Positions 17,476 through 26,081 of a stretch of DNA of 64,000 nt are shown one piece after another (within the stretch, counting starts at the first letter, position 1; every line of letters begins with the position of its first letter). Under the pieces are notes generated by a model, which was not told where the DNA came from, did not search any database, and saw nothing but the letters and a program-made list of their open reading frames with translations. A program made the translations under genes and the position numbers. This stretch comes from Pseudomonas muyukensis (GTDB taxonomy: Bacteria; Pseudomonadota; Gammaproteobacteria; Pseudomonadales; Pseudomonadaceae): positions 1,810,001-1,874,000 of the forward strand of contig NZ_CP077073.1 of assembly GCF_019139535.1 (NCBI RefSeq), written 5' to 3'.

Positions 17476-18807
17476 TCATTCGCCGAGAAAATCCTCGCGC
17501 ACCAGCCCATGTCGCTGCATTTTCTCGTTCAGCGTGCGCCGGGGCAGTTGCAGCGCTAGCATCACCGCCTTGATCTCCCCCTTGTGCTGGCGCAGCGCGG
17601 CACGCAGGCACTGGGCCTCGAAGGCCTCCATCTGCCCGGCCAGCGAGTGCGTCTCGGGCGCGGCGGCCAAGCTTGGCGCATCCAGCCCCAGGGCATGGCG
17701 TTCGGCGGCATTGGCCAGTTCGCGCACATTGCCGGGCCAGTCATGGGCCAGCAGTTGCGCCAACTGCGCGCCGCTTACCGACGGGGCGTTGCGCCCCAGG
17801 CGTTCGGCGCTGGCACGGGCGAAGTGCTCGAACAGCAGCGGGATATCCTCACGCCGTTCGCGCAGCGGCGCCAGGCGCAGCTCGGCGACATTCAGGCGGT
17901 AGGCCAGGTCCTCGCGGAAGCGTCCGGCACGGGCCTCCTGCAGCAGGTCGGGCTTGGTCGCGGCGATGATTCGCAGGTCCACCTCGATGCTCTGGTTGGC
18001 CCCCAGGCGCTCGAGCTTGTGCTCCTGGATCACCCGCAGCAACTTGGCCTGCTGGGCCAGCGGCATGCTTTCGATCTCGTCGAGGAACAGCGTGCCGCCG
18101 TTGGCGTACTCCAGTTTGCCAATGCGCTTGCCCTGGGCACCGGTGAAGGCACCGCTTTCGTGGCCGAACAGTTCGGCTTCGAACAGGCTCTCGGGGATCG
18201 CCGCGCAGTTGAGGGCGACGAACGGCTTGTCGGCGCGCGGGCCGAAGTCGTGCAGGCAGCGGGCCACCCGTTCCTTGCCGCTGCCGGTCTCACCACGGAT
18301 CAGCACGTTGACCGGCAGGCTGGCCAGCTCGAGCACCTGGCGGCGCAACTGCTGCAAGCCTTGGGACATGCCCAGCAAGGTGCTCTCCAGCTGTGCCTTG
18401 AGATCGGCCTGTTCGTGCAGGCGGCGGTTCTCCAGCACCAACTGGCGTTTTTCCAGGGCGCGGCCCAGGCTGCCCATCAGGTGCTGCGGGGTGAAGGGTT
18501 TTTCCAGGAAGTCGTAGGCGCCGTTGCGCATGGCCTCCACCGCCATCGGCACGTCGCCGTGGCCGGTGAGCAGGATCACCGGCAGGTCGGGGTCCAGCTG
18601 GCGCAGGCGTTCGAGCAGTTGCATCCCCGACAGGCCAGGCATGCGCACATCGCTGAGCACCACCCCGGGAAAATCGCGCGGCAGTTGGGCCAGGCAGTCT
18701 TCGCCACGGGCGAACAGCTGCACGCTGAAGCCCGACAGGCTCAGCCACTGTTCCACCGCGGTGCGGATGCTGGCTTCGTCGTCGACGACGATCACTGAAT
18801 TCAACAT
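17476..18807 (-). CDS. mifR: Sigma54-dependent response regulator MifR (DctD/NtrC family)
   Basis: 443 residues: receiver domain (about 1-120; VVDDEAS, phospho-acceptor Asp in LSDVRMPG, conserved Lys in LEKPFTP), AAA+ domain with Walker A GETGSGKE, GAFTGA sigma54-contact loop in ESGAFTGAQG, Walker B GTLFLDEIE, and a Fis-type C-terminal HTH (LQLPRRTLNEKMQRHG). It activates sigma54 promoters after phosphorylation by the adjacent kinase. In P. aeruginosa the orthologous pair controls 2-oxoglutarate uptake. The start at 18807 overlaps the kinase stop by 7 bp (ATGTTGA), so the two are translationally coupled. Confidence 0.92.
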   Translation of the reverse strand: MLNSVIVVDDEASIRTAVEQWLSLSGFSVQLFARGEDCLAQLPRDFPGVVLSDVRMPGLSGMQLLERLRQLDPDLPVILLTGHGDVPMAVEAMRNGAYDFLEKPFTPQHLMGSLGRALEKRQLVLENRRLHEQADLKAQLESTLLGMSQGLQQLRRQVLELASLPVNVLIRGETGSGKERVARCLHDFGPRADKPFVALNCAAIPESLFEAELFGHESGAFTGAQGKRIGKLEYANGGTLFLDEIESMPLAQQAKLLRVIQEHKLERLGANQSIEVDLRIIAATKPDLLQEARAGRFREDLAYRLNVAELRLAPLRERREDIPLLFEHFARASAERLGRNAPSVSGAQLAQLLAHDWPGNVRELANAAERHALGLDAPSLAAAPETHSLAGQMEAFEAQCLRAALRQHKGEIKAVMLALQLPRRTLNEKMQRHGLVREDFLGE

Positions 18808-20558
18808 ACAGGCTCCAGGTCGCGGGGCAGGGTCAGGCTGAAGCGCGCGCCGCCCGGCAGGTTGTCGACCTGCAGGGCGCCGCCGGCATCGACCACGATG
18901 CCATAGGAGATCGCCAGGCCCAGGCCCAGGCCTTCCCCGACCGGCTTGGTGGTGAAGAACGGGTCGAAGACCTTGGCCAGGTCGGCCTCGGCAATGCCGC
19001 CGCCAGAGTCGAGCACGCTCAGGCGCCACAGCTCGGCGTCGGCCTCGATACGGATTTCCAGACGTTTGTAACGCTTGTCGGCCATGGCGTCGAGGGCGTT
19101 GCGCAGCAGGTTGATCAGCACTTGCTCCAGGCGGATCGCGTCACCGCGCACCCAGGCCGGGCGCGCCAGGTACAGGGCTACCTCGACACCCTCGGCGCGG
19201 ATGCGCGCGTCGAGCAGATGCAGGGCCTGGTCAACCACCGTGGCCAGGTCCATGCGTTCGCGCAGGCCGCCAGGGCTGTTGCGCGCGAAGGTCTTCAGGT
19301 GGCCGGTGAGCGCGGCCATGCGCGTGAGCATTTGCTCCAGTGGCTCCAGGGCCTGGCGGGCCTGTTCGTAGCGGCCATGGTCGAGCAGCAGGCGCAGGGT
19401 TTCCAGCTGCATGCGCTGGGTGGTCAGCGGCTGGTTGATCTCGTGGGCCAGGGCGGCCGACATCTGCCCCAGCGCCGCCAACTTGGCCGATTGCACCAGG
19501 CCTTCCTGGGCGGTGCGCAGCTCGCGGGTGCGCTCCTCGACCAGGCCCTTGAGCTGCTCGCGGCTGCGCTGGCGCAGGCGGGCCAGGCGCAAGCGCTGGC
19601 TGACGAACAGCGCGGCGAACACCAGGGTCAGCCAGACCGCGGCGGCGGCCAGCGCGGCGTTGCGCCCGTCCTCGGCCACCTGGGGCTTGCGCAGCAGGTG
19701 CAAGGTCCAGCCCTCGGCTTCCAGTGGCAGGCTTTCCCAGAGGTAGTCGGCGCTGCCATCGGGGCCTTGCACGCGGGTCAGGTGGCTGTTGTCGGCGAAG
19801 CGGGTCAACGCCTGGTGCTGCAGCGGCACCAGCGGCTGCTTGTCGTACTGGCGGGTTTCGGCCAGTTCGGCGCGGTCGACGCCGCTGAGCGGCTGCAGTT
19901 CGCGATAACGCCAGCCGTCCTGGTTGGCGATGAAGGTGATGCCGCGGGCGTCGCTCACCAGCAGGATATCGTTGCCCTGGCGCCATTCGCGTTCAAGCTC
20001 GGGGAACTCCAGCTTGACCACCATGGCGCCGAGGAAGCGGCCGTGTTCGTCGTTCACCGCGCTGGCCAGGAAGTAGCCCGGCACGCCGCTGGTCACGCCG
20101 ACCGCATAGAAACGGCCGCTACCCTGGCTGCGGGTCTGCTTGAAATAAGGGCGAAAGCCGTAGTTGGAGCCCACGTAGGTGGTCGGCAGGCGCCAGTTGC
20201 TGGCGGCGATGGCCAGGCCGGTGCGGTCGAGCAGCTCGAGGGTCGATGAGTTGGCGGCGCCGTTGATGCGTTCGAGCTTGCGGTTCAGGGCATCCTGCAC
20301 CTGCTCGGTGACGGGGCCGCGCAGGGCGTCGATCAGTTCGGGGTCCAGCGCCAGCACCGCGGGCAGGGCGCGGTAGCGCTCGATCAAGGTATGCAGGGCG
20401 TTGGCGTACAGGCCCAATTGCTGGCTGGCCCGCCGGGCGTCGGTCTCCATGGCCTGGCGCTTGGCCTGGTGCATGGCCCAGCCGGCACTGAGGGTGGTGC
20501 CGACCAGGATCAGCAGGATGATCAGGCCCAGGCGCAGGGCGCGGAAGGATGAGGGCAT
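18801..20558 (-). CDS. mifS: Sensor histidine kinase MifS (DctB family)
   Basis: 585 residues. Membrane helix 1 (about 9-28, [20 protein letters not shown]), a periplasmic double-Cache sensor of about 270 residues ([27 protein letters not shown]), helix 2 near 310-330, a coiled linker ([20 protein letters not shown]), H-box [11 protein letters not shown]-box [10 protein letters not shown], and G-boxes [11 protein letters not shown] and [10 protein letters not shown]. Its architecture is that of dicarboxylate sensors. It phosphorylates MifR. It is upstream of and overlaps mifR, and kgtP follows, so the cluster senses and imports 2-oxoglutarate or a similar acid. Confidence 0.92.
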   Translation of the reverse strand: MPSSFRALRLGLIILLILVGTTLSAGWAMHQAKRQAMETDARRASQQLGLYANALHTLIERYRALPAVLALDPELIDALRGPVTEQVQDALNRKLERINGAANSSTLELLDRTGLAIAASNWRLPTTYVGSNYGFRPYFKQTRSQGSGRFYAVGVTSGVPGYFLASAVNDEHGRFLGAMVVKLEFPELEREWRQGNDILLVSDARGITFIANQDGWRYRELQPLSGVDRAELAETRQYDKQPLVPLQHQALTRFADNSHLTRVQGPDGSADYLWESLPLEAEGWTLHLLRKPQVAEDGRNAALAAAAVWLTLVFAALFVSQRLRLARLRQRSREQLKGLVEERTRELRTAQEGLVQSAKLAALGQMSAALAHEINQPLTTQRMQLETLRLLLDHGRYEQARQALEPLEQMLTRMAALTGHLKTFARNSPGGLRERMDLATVVDQALHLLDARIRAEGVEVALYLARPAWVRGDAIRLEQVLINLLRNALDAMADKRYKRLEIRIEADAELWRLSVLDSGGGIAEADLAKVFDPFFTTKPVGEGLGLGLAISYGIVVDAGGALQVDNLPGGARFSLTLPRDLEPVC

Positions 20559-20610
20559 GGAGCGAATCCGGGGTGTCGATTGTCTGTGCCGGCCTTATCG
20601 CCTGGCAAGC

Positions 20611-20648
20611 CCGCTGCCACAAGCTTTACAACAGACTTGTGGCAGCGG
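20611..20648 (-). terminator. Hairpin downstream of bglX
   Basis: 13-bp perfect arms CCGCTGCCACAAG/CTTGTGGCAGCGG around a 12-nt loop, 30 bp beyond the bglX stop and ahead of mifS on the same strand. There is no U-tract, so it may be a 3' stabiliser or a Rho-assisted terminator. Confidence 0.55.
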
Positions 20649-20677
20649 CCCTGCCCGGCGAGCAGGCCGGGTGTGGC

Positions 20678-22969
20678 TTACAGCAGTTCGAAGCTCTGCT
20701 GCTGAACCGCCTCGGAGTCGAGGCCGACCTGGACATTGAACTGGCCCGGCTCGGCGACGTGCTGCAGCTGGCCATTGTAGAACTTCAGGTCCTCTTCACT
20801 GATGTCGAAGGTCAAGGTTCGCGACTCGCCGGCCTTGAGCATCAGTTTCTGGAAGTTCTTCAGTTCCTTCACCGGGCGGCTCATCGACGCGCTCTGGTCC
20901 TGGATGTACAGCTGCACCACGGTTTCGCCGTCACGCTTGCCGCTGTTGTTCACCGTCACCTTGGCCTGCAGCTTGGCGCCGCGCGCCAGCTTCGTCGCCG
21001 ACAGCTTGAGCCCGGACAGCTCGAACTGGGTGTAGCTCAGGCCGTAGCCGAACGGATACAGCGGGCCGTTGGGCTCCTCGAAGTACTGCGAGGTGTAGTT
21101 GCCGGGTTTGCCCGGGGTGAACGGCCGGCCGATGCGCAGGTGGTTGTAGTACATCGGGATCTGCCCGACCGAACGCGGGAAGGTGATGGCCAGGCGCCCG
21201 GACGGGTTGTAGTCGCCGAACAGCACGTCGGCGATGGCGTTGCCGCCTTCGGTGCCGCTGAACCAGGTTTCCAGGAGGGCGTCGGCCTGCTCGCGCTCCC
21301 AGGCGATCGACAGCGGACGACCGTTCATCAGCACCAGTACCAGTGGCTTGCCGGTGGCCTTCAGCGCCTTGATCAGCTCGCGCTGCACCGCCGGGATTTC
21401 CAGGGTGGTGCGGCTGGAGGACTCGTGGGACATGCCGCGGGACTCGCCGACCACGGCCACCACCACGTCGGCCTGCTGCGCGGCCTTGACCGCCTCGTCG
21501 ATCAGCACTGCGGCCGGGCGCAGGTCGTTGACGATTTCCGGGGCGTCGAAGTTGAGGAAGTTCAGGTAGTCGAACATCGCCTTGTCGCCGGTGACGTTCG
21601 AGCCCTTGGCGTACAGCAGTTTGGCCTTGCCTTCGACGGCGCGGCGCAAGCCCTCGCGCACGGTGACCGAATGCTGCGGTTTACCGTCGGCGGCCCAGCT
21701 GCCCATCATGTCGATCGGGGCGTCGGCCAACGGGCCGACCAGGGCGATGGTGCCGCTTTTCTTCAGCGGCAGGGTCTGCTCGCGGTTCTCCAGCAGTACC
21801 AGGCCGCGGCGCGCCACGTCGCGCGCGGCGGCGCGGTGCAGGCGGTCCTCGGCGTAGTAGTCGTCGAGGTCGGTCTCGGCCTTGGGAATACGCACATACG
21901 GGTCCTTGAACAGGCCCATGTCGTACTTGGCGCCCAGTACTTCGCGCACCGCCTGGTCCAGCTCGCCCTGGCTGACTTCGCCGGACTTGAGCAAGCCTGG
22001 CAGCTCCTCGCCGTAGAGGGTGTCGTTCATGCTCATGTCGATACCGGCCTTGATCGCCAGCTTGGCAGCTTCGCGGCCGTCGCGGGCGACGCCATGGCGG
22101 ATCAGTTCCTGGATGGCGCCGTGGTCGCTGATGGTCACGCCCTTGAAGCCCCACTCCTTGCGCAGCAGGTCGTTCATCAGCCAGGTGTTGGCGGTGGCCG
22201 GCACGCCGTTGATCGAGTTCAGCGCCACCATCACGCCGCCGGCACCGGCGTCGAGCGCGGCGCGATAAGGGGGCAGGTAGTCGTTGTACATCTTCGCCAG
22301 GCTCATATCGACCGTGTTGTAGTCGCGCCCGCCCTCCACCGCGCCGTACAGGGCGAAGTGCTTGACGATGGCCATGATGCTGTCGGCGTTGGCTGGGCTT
22401 GTGCCCTGGAACGACTTGACCATTACCTGGCCGATCCTCGAGGTCAGGTAGGTATCTTCGCCGAAGCCCTCGCTGGTGCGGCCCCAACGCGGGTCACGGG
22501 CGATGTCGACCATCGGCGCGAAGGTCATGTCCAGGGAATCGGCCGCGGCTTCGATGGCCGAGGTGCGGCCCACCTTGGCGATGGCGTCCATGTCCCAGGA
22601 CGAGGCCAGGCCCAGGCCGATCGGGAAGATGGTGCGTTCGCCGTGGAGGGTGTCGTAGGCGAAGAACATCGGGATCTTCAGGCGGCTGCGCATGGCAGCG
22701 TCCTGCATCGGCCGGTTCTCGGGGGCGGTGCGCGAGTTGAAGGTGCCGCCGATGCGGCCGGCGGCGATCTCCTCGCGGATCTTCTCGCGGGGCATCTCGG
22801 GGCCGATGCTGATCAGGCGCAACTGGCCGATTTTCTCGGCCTCGGTCATCTGGCCGACCAGGTGATCGATGAACGCCTGCTTGTCTTGCAGGGGCGGGGC
22901 GGTGGGGGCGGCCAGGGCCGCCTGACTGGCAAGGCCCATGGCCAGGCCCAGCAAAGACAGTTTCATCAT
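20678..22969 (-). CDS. bglX: Periplasmic beta-glucosidase BglX (GH3)
   Basis: 763 residues, matching BglX length. Signal peptide (MMKLSLLGLAMGLASQAALA), GH3 N-terminal barrel (DIARDPRWGRTSEGFGED, VKHFALYGAVEGGRDYNT), catalytic nucleophile Asp in ISDHGAIQELI, GH3 C-terminal domain (VVVAVVGESRGMSHESSSR) and fibronectin-III-like C-terminus (VKELKNFQKLMLKAGE). It hydrolyses terminal beta-glucosides in the periplasm. The ATG at 22969 follows CGGAACTG; a frame open to 23053 has no signal peptide at its start. The gene is monocistronic and opposite in sense to the TPM gene. Confidence 0.95.
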   Translation of the reverse strand: MMKLSLLGLAMGLASQAALAAPTAPPLQDKQAFIDHLVGQMTEAEKIGQLRLISIGPEMPREKIREEIAAGRIGGTFNSRTAPENRPMQDAAMRSRLKIPMFFAYDTLHGERTIFPIGLGLASSWDMDAIAKVGRTSAIEAAADSLDMTFAPMVDIARDPRWGRTSEGFGEDTYLTSRIGQVMVKSFQGTSPANADSIMAIVKHFALYGAVEGGRDYNTVDMSLAKMYNDYLPPYRAALDAGAGGVMVALNSINGVPATANTWLMNDLLRKEWGFKGVTISDHGAIQELIRHGVARDGREAAKLAIKAGIDMSMNDTLYGEELPGLLKSGEVSQGELDQAVREVLGAKYDMGLFKDPYVRIPKAETDLDDYYAEDRLHRAAARDVARRGLVLLENREQTLPLKKSGTIALVGPLADAPIDMMGSWAADGKPQHSVTVREGLRRAVEGKAKLLYAKGSNVTGDKAMFDYLNFLNFDAPEIVNDLRPAAVLIDEAVKAAQQADVVVAVVGESRGMSHESSSRTTLEIPAVQRELIKALKATGKPLVLVLMNGRPLSIAWEREQADALLETWFSGTEGGNAIADVLFGDYNPSGRLAITFPRSVGQIPMYYNHLRIGRPFTPGKPGNYTSQYFEEPNGPLYPFGYGLSYTQFELSGLKLSATKLARGAKLQAKVTVNNSGKRDGETVVQLYIQDQSASMSRPVKELKNFQKLMLKAGESRTLTFDISEEDLKFYNGQLQHVAEPGQFNVQVGLDSEAVQQQSFELL

Positions 22970-23170
22970 CAGTTCCGTTGTCGTGTGAAAGCGGTTTGCG
23001 AGACGTTTCCTACGTTCGTTGTTGTAGAGTCCGCCGGGTATATGCCGGATCATTCGTCCATGATCCGGCGCAGTCGCGGATTATGCCTTATATAGGCCGC
23101 TTGTTGAGATACACTCTCGCCCACCCGAATGCCGGGATAACAACGATAAGAACGCTCGAGAGACGATGGC

Positions 23171-23779
23171 ATGACCGAATACGAACAGCGCCAGATCGCC
23201 GAGGCGATCGCCCGCGCCGAGCGGCGCACCGACGCCGAGCTGGTCACGGTGCTGGCGCGCCGCGCCGACGACTTCCCCTACCTGCCTTTGCTGTGGGCCG
23301 CGTTGCTGGCCTTGCTGGTGCCGGGCCTGCTGCACCTGTGGCTGGGCGGGGTGGGCGTCAACGGCCTGCTGCTGGCGCAGATGCTCACGTTCATCGGCCT
23401 GTGCCTGCTGTTGCGTCATCCGCGCCTGGCACCCTGGGTGGTGCCGCCGGTATTGCGCCGACGGCGCGCCTCCGGGCTGGCCCGCCAGCAGTTTCTCGAA
23501 CTCAACCTGCAGCGTACCGCCGGCGCCACCGGGGTGCTGATCTTCGTCAGTGAAGCCGAGCGGCACGTGGAGATCCTGGTCGACGAGGGCATTGCCCGGC
23601 ACCTGCCCGAGCAGGCGCGGGCGTTGATCGTCGCCCGGTTTGCCGAGCAGGTGCGCCAGGGGCACACCCTCCAGGGCTTCGTCGAGTGCATCGAAGCCTG
23701 TGGTGAACTGCTCAGCGAGCATGTGCCGCCGACCCACGCGCGCAACGAGTTGCCCAATCGACTGGTCATCCTCGATTGA
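23171..23779 (+). CDS. TPM-domain membrane protein
   Basis: 202 residues: an N-terminal half TPM motif (QRQIAEAIARAERRTDAELV), two membrane helices (about 37-80), then the rest of the TPM domain (TAGATGVLIFVSEAERHVEILVDEGI, quoted in part). TPM domains occur in bacterial membrane proteins and plant photosystem-II repair factors. Proteins of this COG3762 type usually sit beside a second TPM/LemA pair, but none is present here. Inner-membrane location is likely. The specific role is unknown. Confidence 0.8.
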   Translation: MTEYEQRQIAEAIARAERRTDAELVTVLARRADDFPYLPLLWAALLALLVPGLLHLWLGGVGVNGLLLAQMLTFIGLCLLLRHPRLAPWVVPPVLRRRRASGLARQQFLELNLQRTAGATGVLIFVSEAERHVEILVDEGIARHLPEQARALIVARFAEQVRQGHTLQGFVECIEACGELLSEHVPPTHARNELPNRLVILD

Positions 23780-23876
23780 CCGGCGCCCATCGCGAAACCC
23801 TTCGCGATGGGCCGTCATCGACGTAGAATGCGCGGCACTGCGCAACGCGCCCCCGCTTTCCGAGGCACCCGTTTAC

Positions 23877-25097
23877 ATGTCTTCCTCATCGACCGCCCCC
23901 GCCGCGCCAGACGCGCGTGCCCAGTTCCTGGGCCTGCTGGCCGACGCCCTGGCCGAGGGCAGCCTGGCCAAGCTGGTATTGGCCCGCCATGTCGGCACCG
24001 ACCAGAGCCTGCAACGCATCATCGGCAAACCGGTGCAGATCAAGGGCGAGCCGTGCCTGCAACTGGTCTATCGCCACCAGACCCGCGACATCACCCGCAA
24101 CCTGCCGCTGCAACAGGCCCAAGCCTTGGTCGCCGAGTTGCTGCCTGCGAGCTTTCGCAACGCCCATCTGTTCATTGGCGCGGGGGAAGTGCAGCTGGAG
24201 TTCAGCAAGAAGGGCAAGCCGATGCTGCGCCGCCACCTTGGCCAACAGGCCCCGCGTGAAGCGGCGCCCGCCGCGCACGACCGCGAGAAGAAGCGCTACC
24301 TGGAACTGTCGCGGCCGTTCCTGCGCGACCTTGGGGTGACCGATGCGCAAGGCGCGTTGATCCCGTCGATGTCGCGCAAGTGGAAGCAGATCAACAAGTT
24401 CATCGAGGTGTTCGACCATGCCCTGGCCGGTGCGCCGCTGGCGCCCGAACAGGTGCTGCGGGTGGCCGATTTCGGGTCGGGCAAGGGCTACCTGACCTTC
24501 GCCATGCACGATTACCTGCGCAACAGCCTGGGGCGCGCGGCACAGGTGACCGGTGTCGAACTGCGCCCGGACATGGTCGAGTTGTGCAACGCTGCCGCCG
24601 CGCGCCTGGAACACCCTGGCCTGGTGTTCGAATGCGGCGACGTGCGCAGCGTGGTGCCGGAGGCCATCGAGGTGATGATCGCCCTGCATGCCTGCGACAT
24701 CGCCACCGACTACGCCATCCATACCGGTATTCGCTGCAACGCCGCGATCATCATGTGCTCGCCGTGTTGCCACAAGCAGATCCGCCCGCAGTTGCACAGC
24801 CCGGGGTTGCTGCAGCCGATGCTGCAATACGGCCTGCACCTGGGGCAACAGGCCGAGATGCTCACCGACAGCCTGCGTGCGCTGTATCTGGAGGCCTGTG
24901 GCTACGAAACCAAGGTGTTCGAGTTCATTTCCCTGGAGCACACCAACAAGAACAAGATGATTCTTGCGGTGAAGCGTCGCCAGCCCCAGGACAACGCCGC
25001 GTTGCTGGAGAAGATCACGCAGCTCAAGGCGTTCTATGGGGTGCAGGAGCATTGCCTGGAAAGCCTGCTGCGCGCGGATGGGTTGATTGCCGGGTAA
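23877..25097 (+). CDS. SAM-dependent methyltransferase (GSTCD-like)
   Basis: 406 residues. A basic N-terminal region of about 150 residues (EKKRYLELSRPFLRDLGVTD) precedes a Rossmann methyltransferase domain with motif I VADFGSGKGYLTFAMHDYL, acidic post-I VTGVELRPDMVELC and the distinctive cysteine segment MCSPCCHKQIRPQL. This arrangement matches uncharacterised bacterial proteins related to the methyltransferase domain of human GSTCD, suspected RNA modifiers. The ATG at 23877 is chosen because the frame upstream overlaps the TPM gene. Substrate not known. Confidence 0.78.
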   Translation: MSSSSTAPAAPDARAQFLGLLADALAEGSLAKLVLARHVGTDQSLQRIIGKPVQIKGEPCLQLVYRHQTRDITRNLPLQQAQALVAELLPASFRNAHLFIGAGEVQLEFSKKGKPMLRRHLGQQAPREAAPAAHDREKKRYLELSRPFLRDLGVTDAQGALIPSMSRKWKQINKFIEVFDHALAGAPLAPEQVLRVADFGSGKGYLTFAMHDYLRNSLGRAAQVTGVELRPDMVELCNAAAARLEHPGLVFECGDVRSVVPEAIEVMIALHACDIATDYAIHTGIRCNAAIIMCSPCCHKQIRPQLHSPGLLQPMLQYGLHLGQQAEMLTDSLRALYLEACGYETKVFEFISLEHTNKNKMILAVKRRQPQDNAALLEKITQLKAFYGVQEHCLESLLRADGLIAG

Positions 25098-25221
25098 AGC
25101 ATCTGGCTGCGCGGCTTTGCCTTTCTCTTTATAGGACCTTTCCCAAGAAGCCTCTATGGGCTGGGTGGCGGCGCAGCAGGGCCTAGGCGGGTTCGGGGTG
25201 ACGCCGGTCGGCGTCATGCAA

Positions 25222-25257
25222 GTTGTCACTTGACAACCGTATCCTGACACCCATACT
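25222..25257 (+). promoter_or_regulatory. Promoter and overlapping operator of the HicA-like/HTH pair
   Basis: GTTGTCA and TGACAAC (25222-25228, 25231-25237) form a perfect 7-bp-arm dyad that includes the -35 hexamer TTGACA (25230-25235). CATACT at 25252-25257 is a possible -10 with 16-bp spacing. The predicted start site is within about 6 nt of the ATG at 25270, which has no Shine-Dalgarno, so translation may be leaderless. The overlap suggests autoregulation. Confidence 0.6.
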
Positions 25258-25269
25258 GCAGCGCAGTCG

Positions 25270-25542
25270 ATGGCCCGTCCTACCCATCCCAACAAGGACG
25301 TCGAGCAAACCCTGAGCCACGCCGAAGCGCAGGGTTGGAAGGTCGTGGTACGAGGGGGCCATTGCTGGGGGCGCATCTACTGCCCCAATAACGACCGCGA
25401 ATGCCGCTGTGGCGAGTTCTGCATCACCAGTGTGTGGAATACGCCGCGAAACCCAGGCATCTGCGCCCGGCAGTTGCGCCGGATCATCGACAATTGCACG
25501 TCGACGCGCGGGGTCGTCAACCAGCCAGCGGAGCGCACCTGA
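25270..25542 (+). CDS. Small HicA-like protein, putative toxin-like component
   Basis: 90 residues with the strand-His-strand arrangement of HicA/double-stranded-RNA-binding-like folds: EQTLSHAEAQGWKVVVRGGH (HicA-type helix then strand with a conserved His), WGRIYCP, and a four-cysteine cluster (CPNNDRECRCGEFC) unusual for HicA. The stop overlaps the next start (TGATG). If HicA-like, it would act on mRNA, but the cysteine-rich insert argues for a distinct family. No antitoxin partner of HicB type is seen. Function unproven. Confidence 0.6.
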   Translation: MARPTHPNKDVEQTLSHAEAQGWKVVVRGGHCWGRIYCPNNDRECRCGEFCITSVWNTPRNPGICARQLRRIIDNCTSTRGVVNQPAERT

Positions 25543-26039
25543 TGGAATACGAATTCACCCTCAAGTATCAATTGGCCGGCCCGCAAGACCTCGACGCGCT
25601 GATCGAGCGCCTGGCCGACGCCGGTTGTGACGACGCCGTGGTCGGCATCGGCCAGCCGGGTCGTGTGGCCCTGGCCTTCGCCCGTGAGGGCGCGACGGCC
25701 CGGGAGGCGCTGCACAGTGCCCTGGCGGATGCCCGCCAGGCCATGCCCCAGGCCCGGCTGATCGAGGCCAGCCCCGACCTGGTCGGCCTTACCGATGTGG
25801 CGCAAATGGTCGGCGTGTCGCGGCAGAACATGCGCAAGCTCATGCTCAGCCACCCGGGTAGCTTCCCGGCACCGGTGCATGACGGCAGCCTGTCGCTCTG
25901 GCACCTGGCCGATATCCTGGCCTGGATGCAGGCGCGCGGTAGCCATGCGGTGGCCCAGGCCGTGTTGGAGCTGGCGGTGGTCGCCCGGCAAGTGAATCTC
26001 GCCAGGGCACAGGAGCGGGTTGGCGCCGAACGCGATTGA
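25542..26039 (+). CDS. HTH DNA-binding protein paired with the HicA-like gene
   Basis: 165 residues. The N-terminal 80 residues (MEYEFTLKYQL, REALHSALADARQAMP) form a small alpha/beta domain. The C-terminal half holds a MerR/AlpA-like HTH (VGLTDVAQMVGVSRQNMRKL) followed by a W-rich wing (GSLSLWHLADILAWM). The start overlaps the preceding stop by 1 bp, a typical coupling for toxin-antitoxin or small regulatory modules, and a dyad overlaps the shared promoter. It is probably the autoregulator of the pair. Confidence 0.65.
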   Translation: MEYEFTLKYQLAGPQDLDALIERLADAGCDDAVVGIGQPGRVALAFAREGATAREALHSALADARQAMPQARLIEASPDLVGLTDVAQMVGVSRQNMRKLMLSHPGSFPAPVHDGSLSLWHLADILAWMQARGSHAVAQAVLELAVVARQVNLARAQERVGAERD

Positions 26040-26081
26040 CCCGCTGCGCGATGCACTCCCTTGCATCGTCGCCTGGGCGGT

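Noticed and set aside
20549..23095. 848-codon open frame opposite bglX
   Set aside because: Antisense shadow; bglX has a signal peptide and all GH3 motifs on the other strand.
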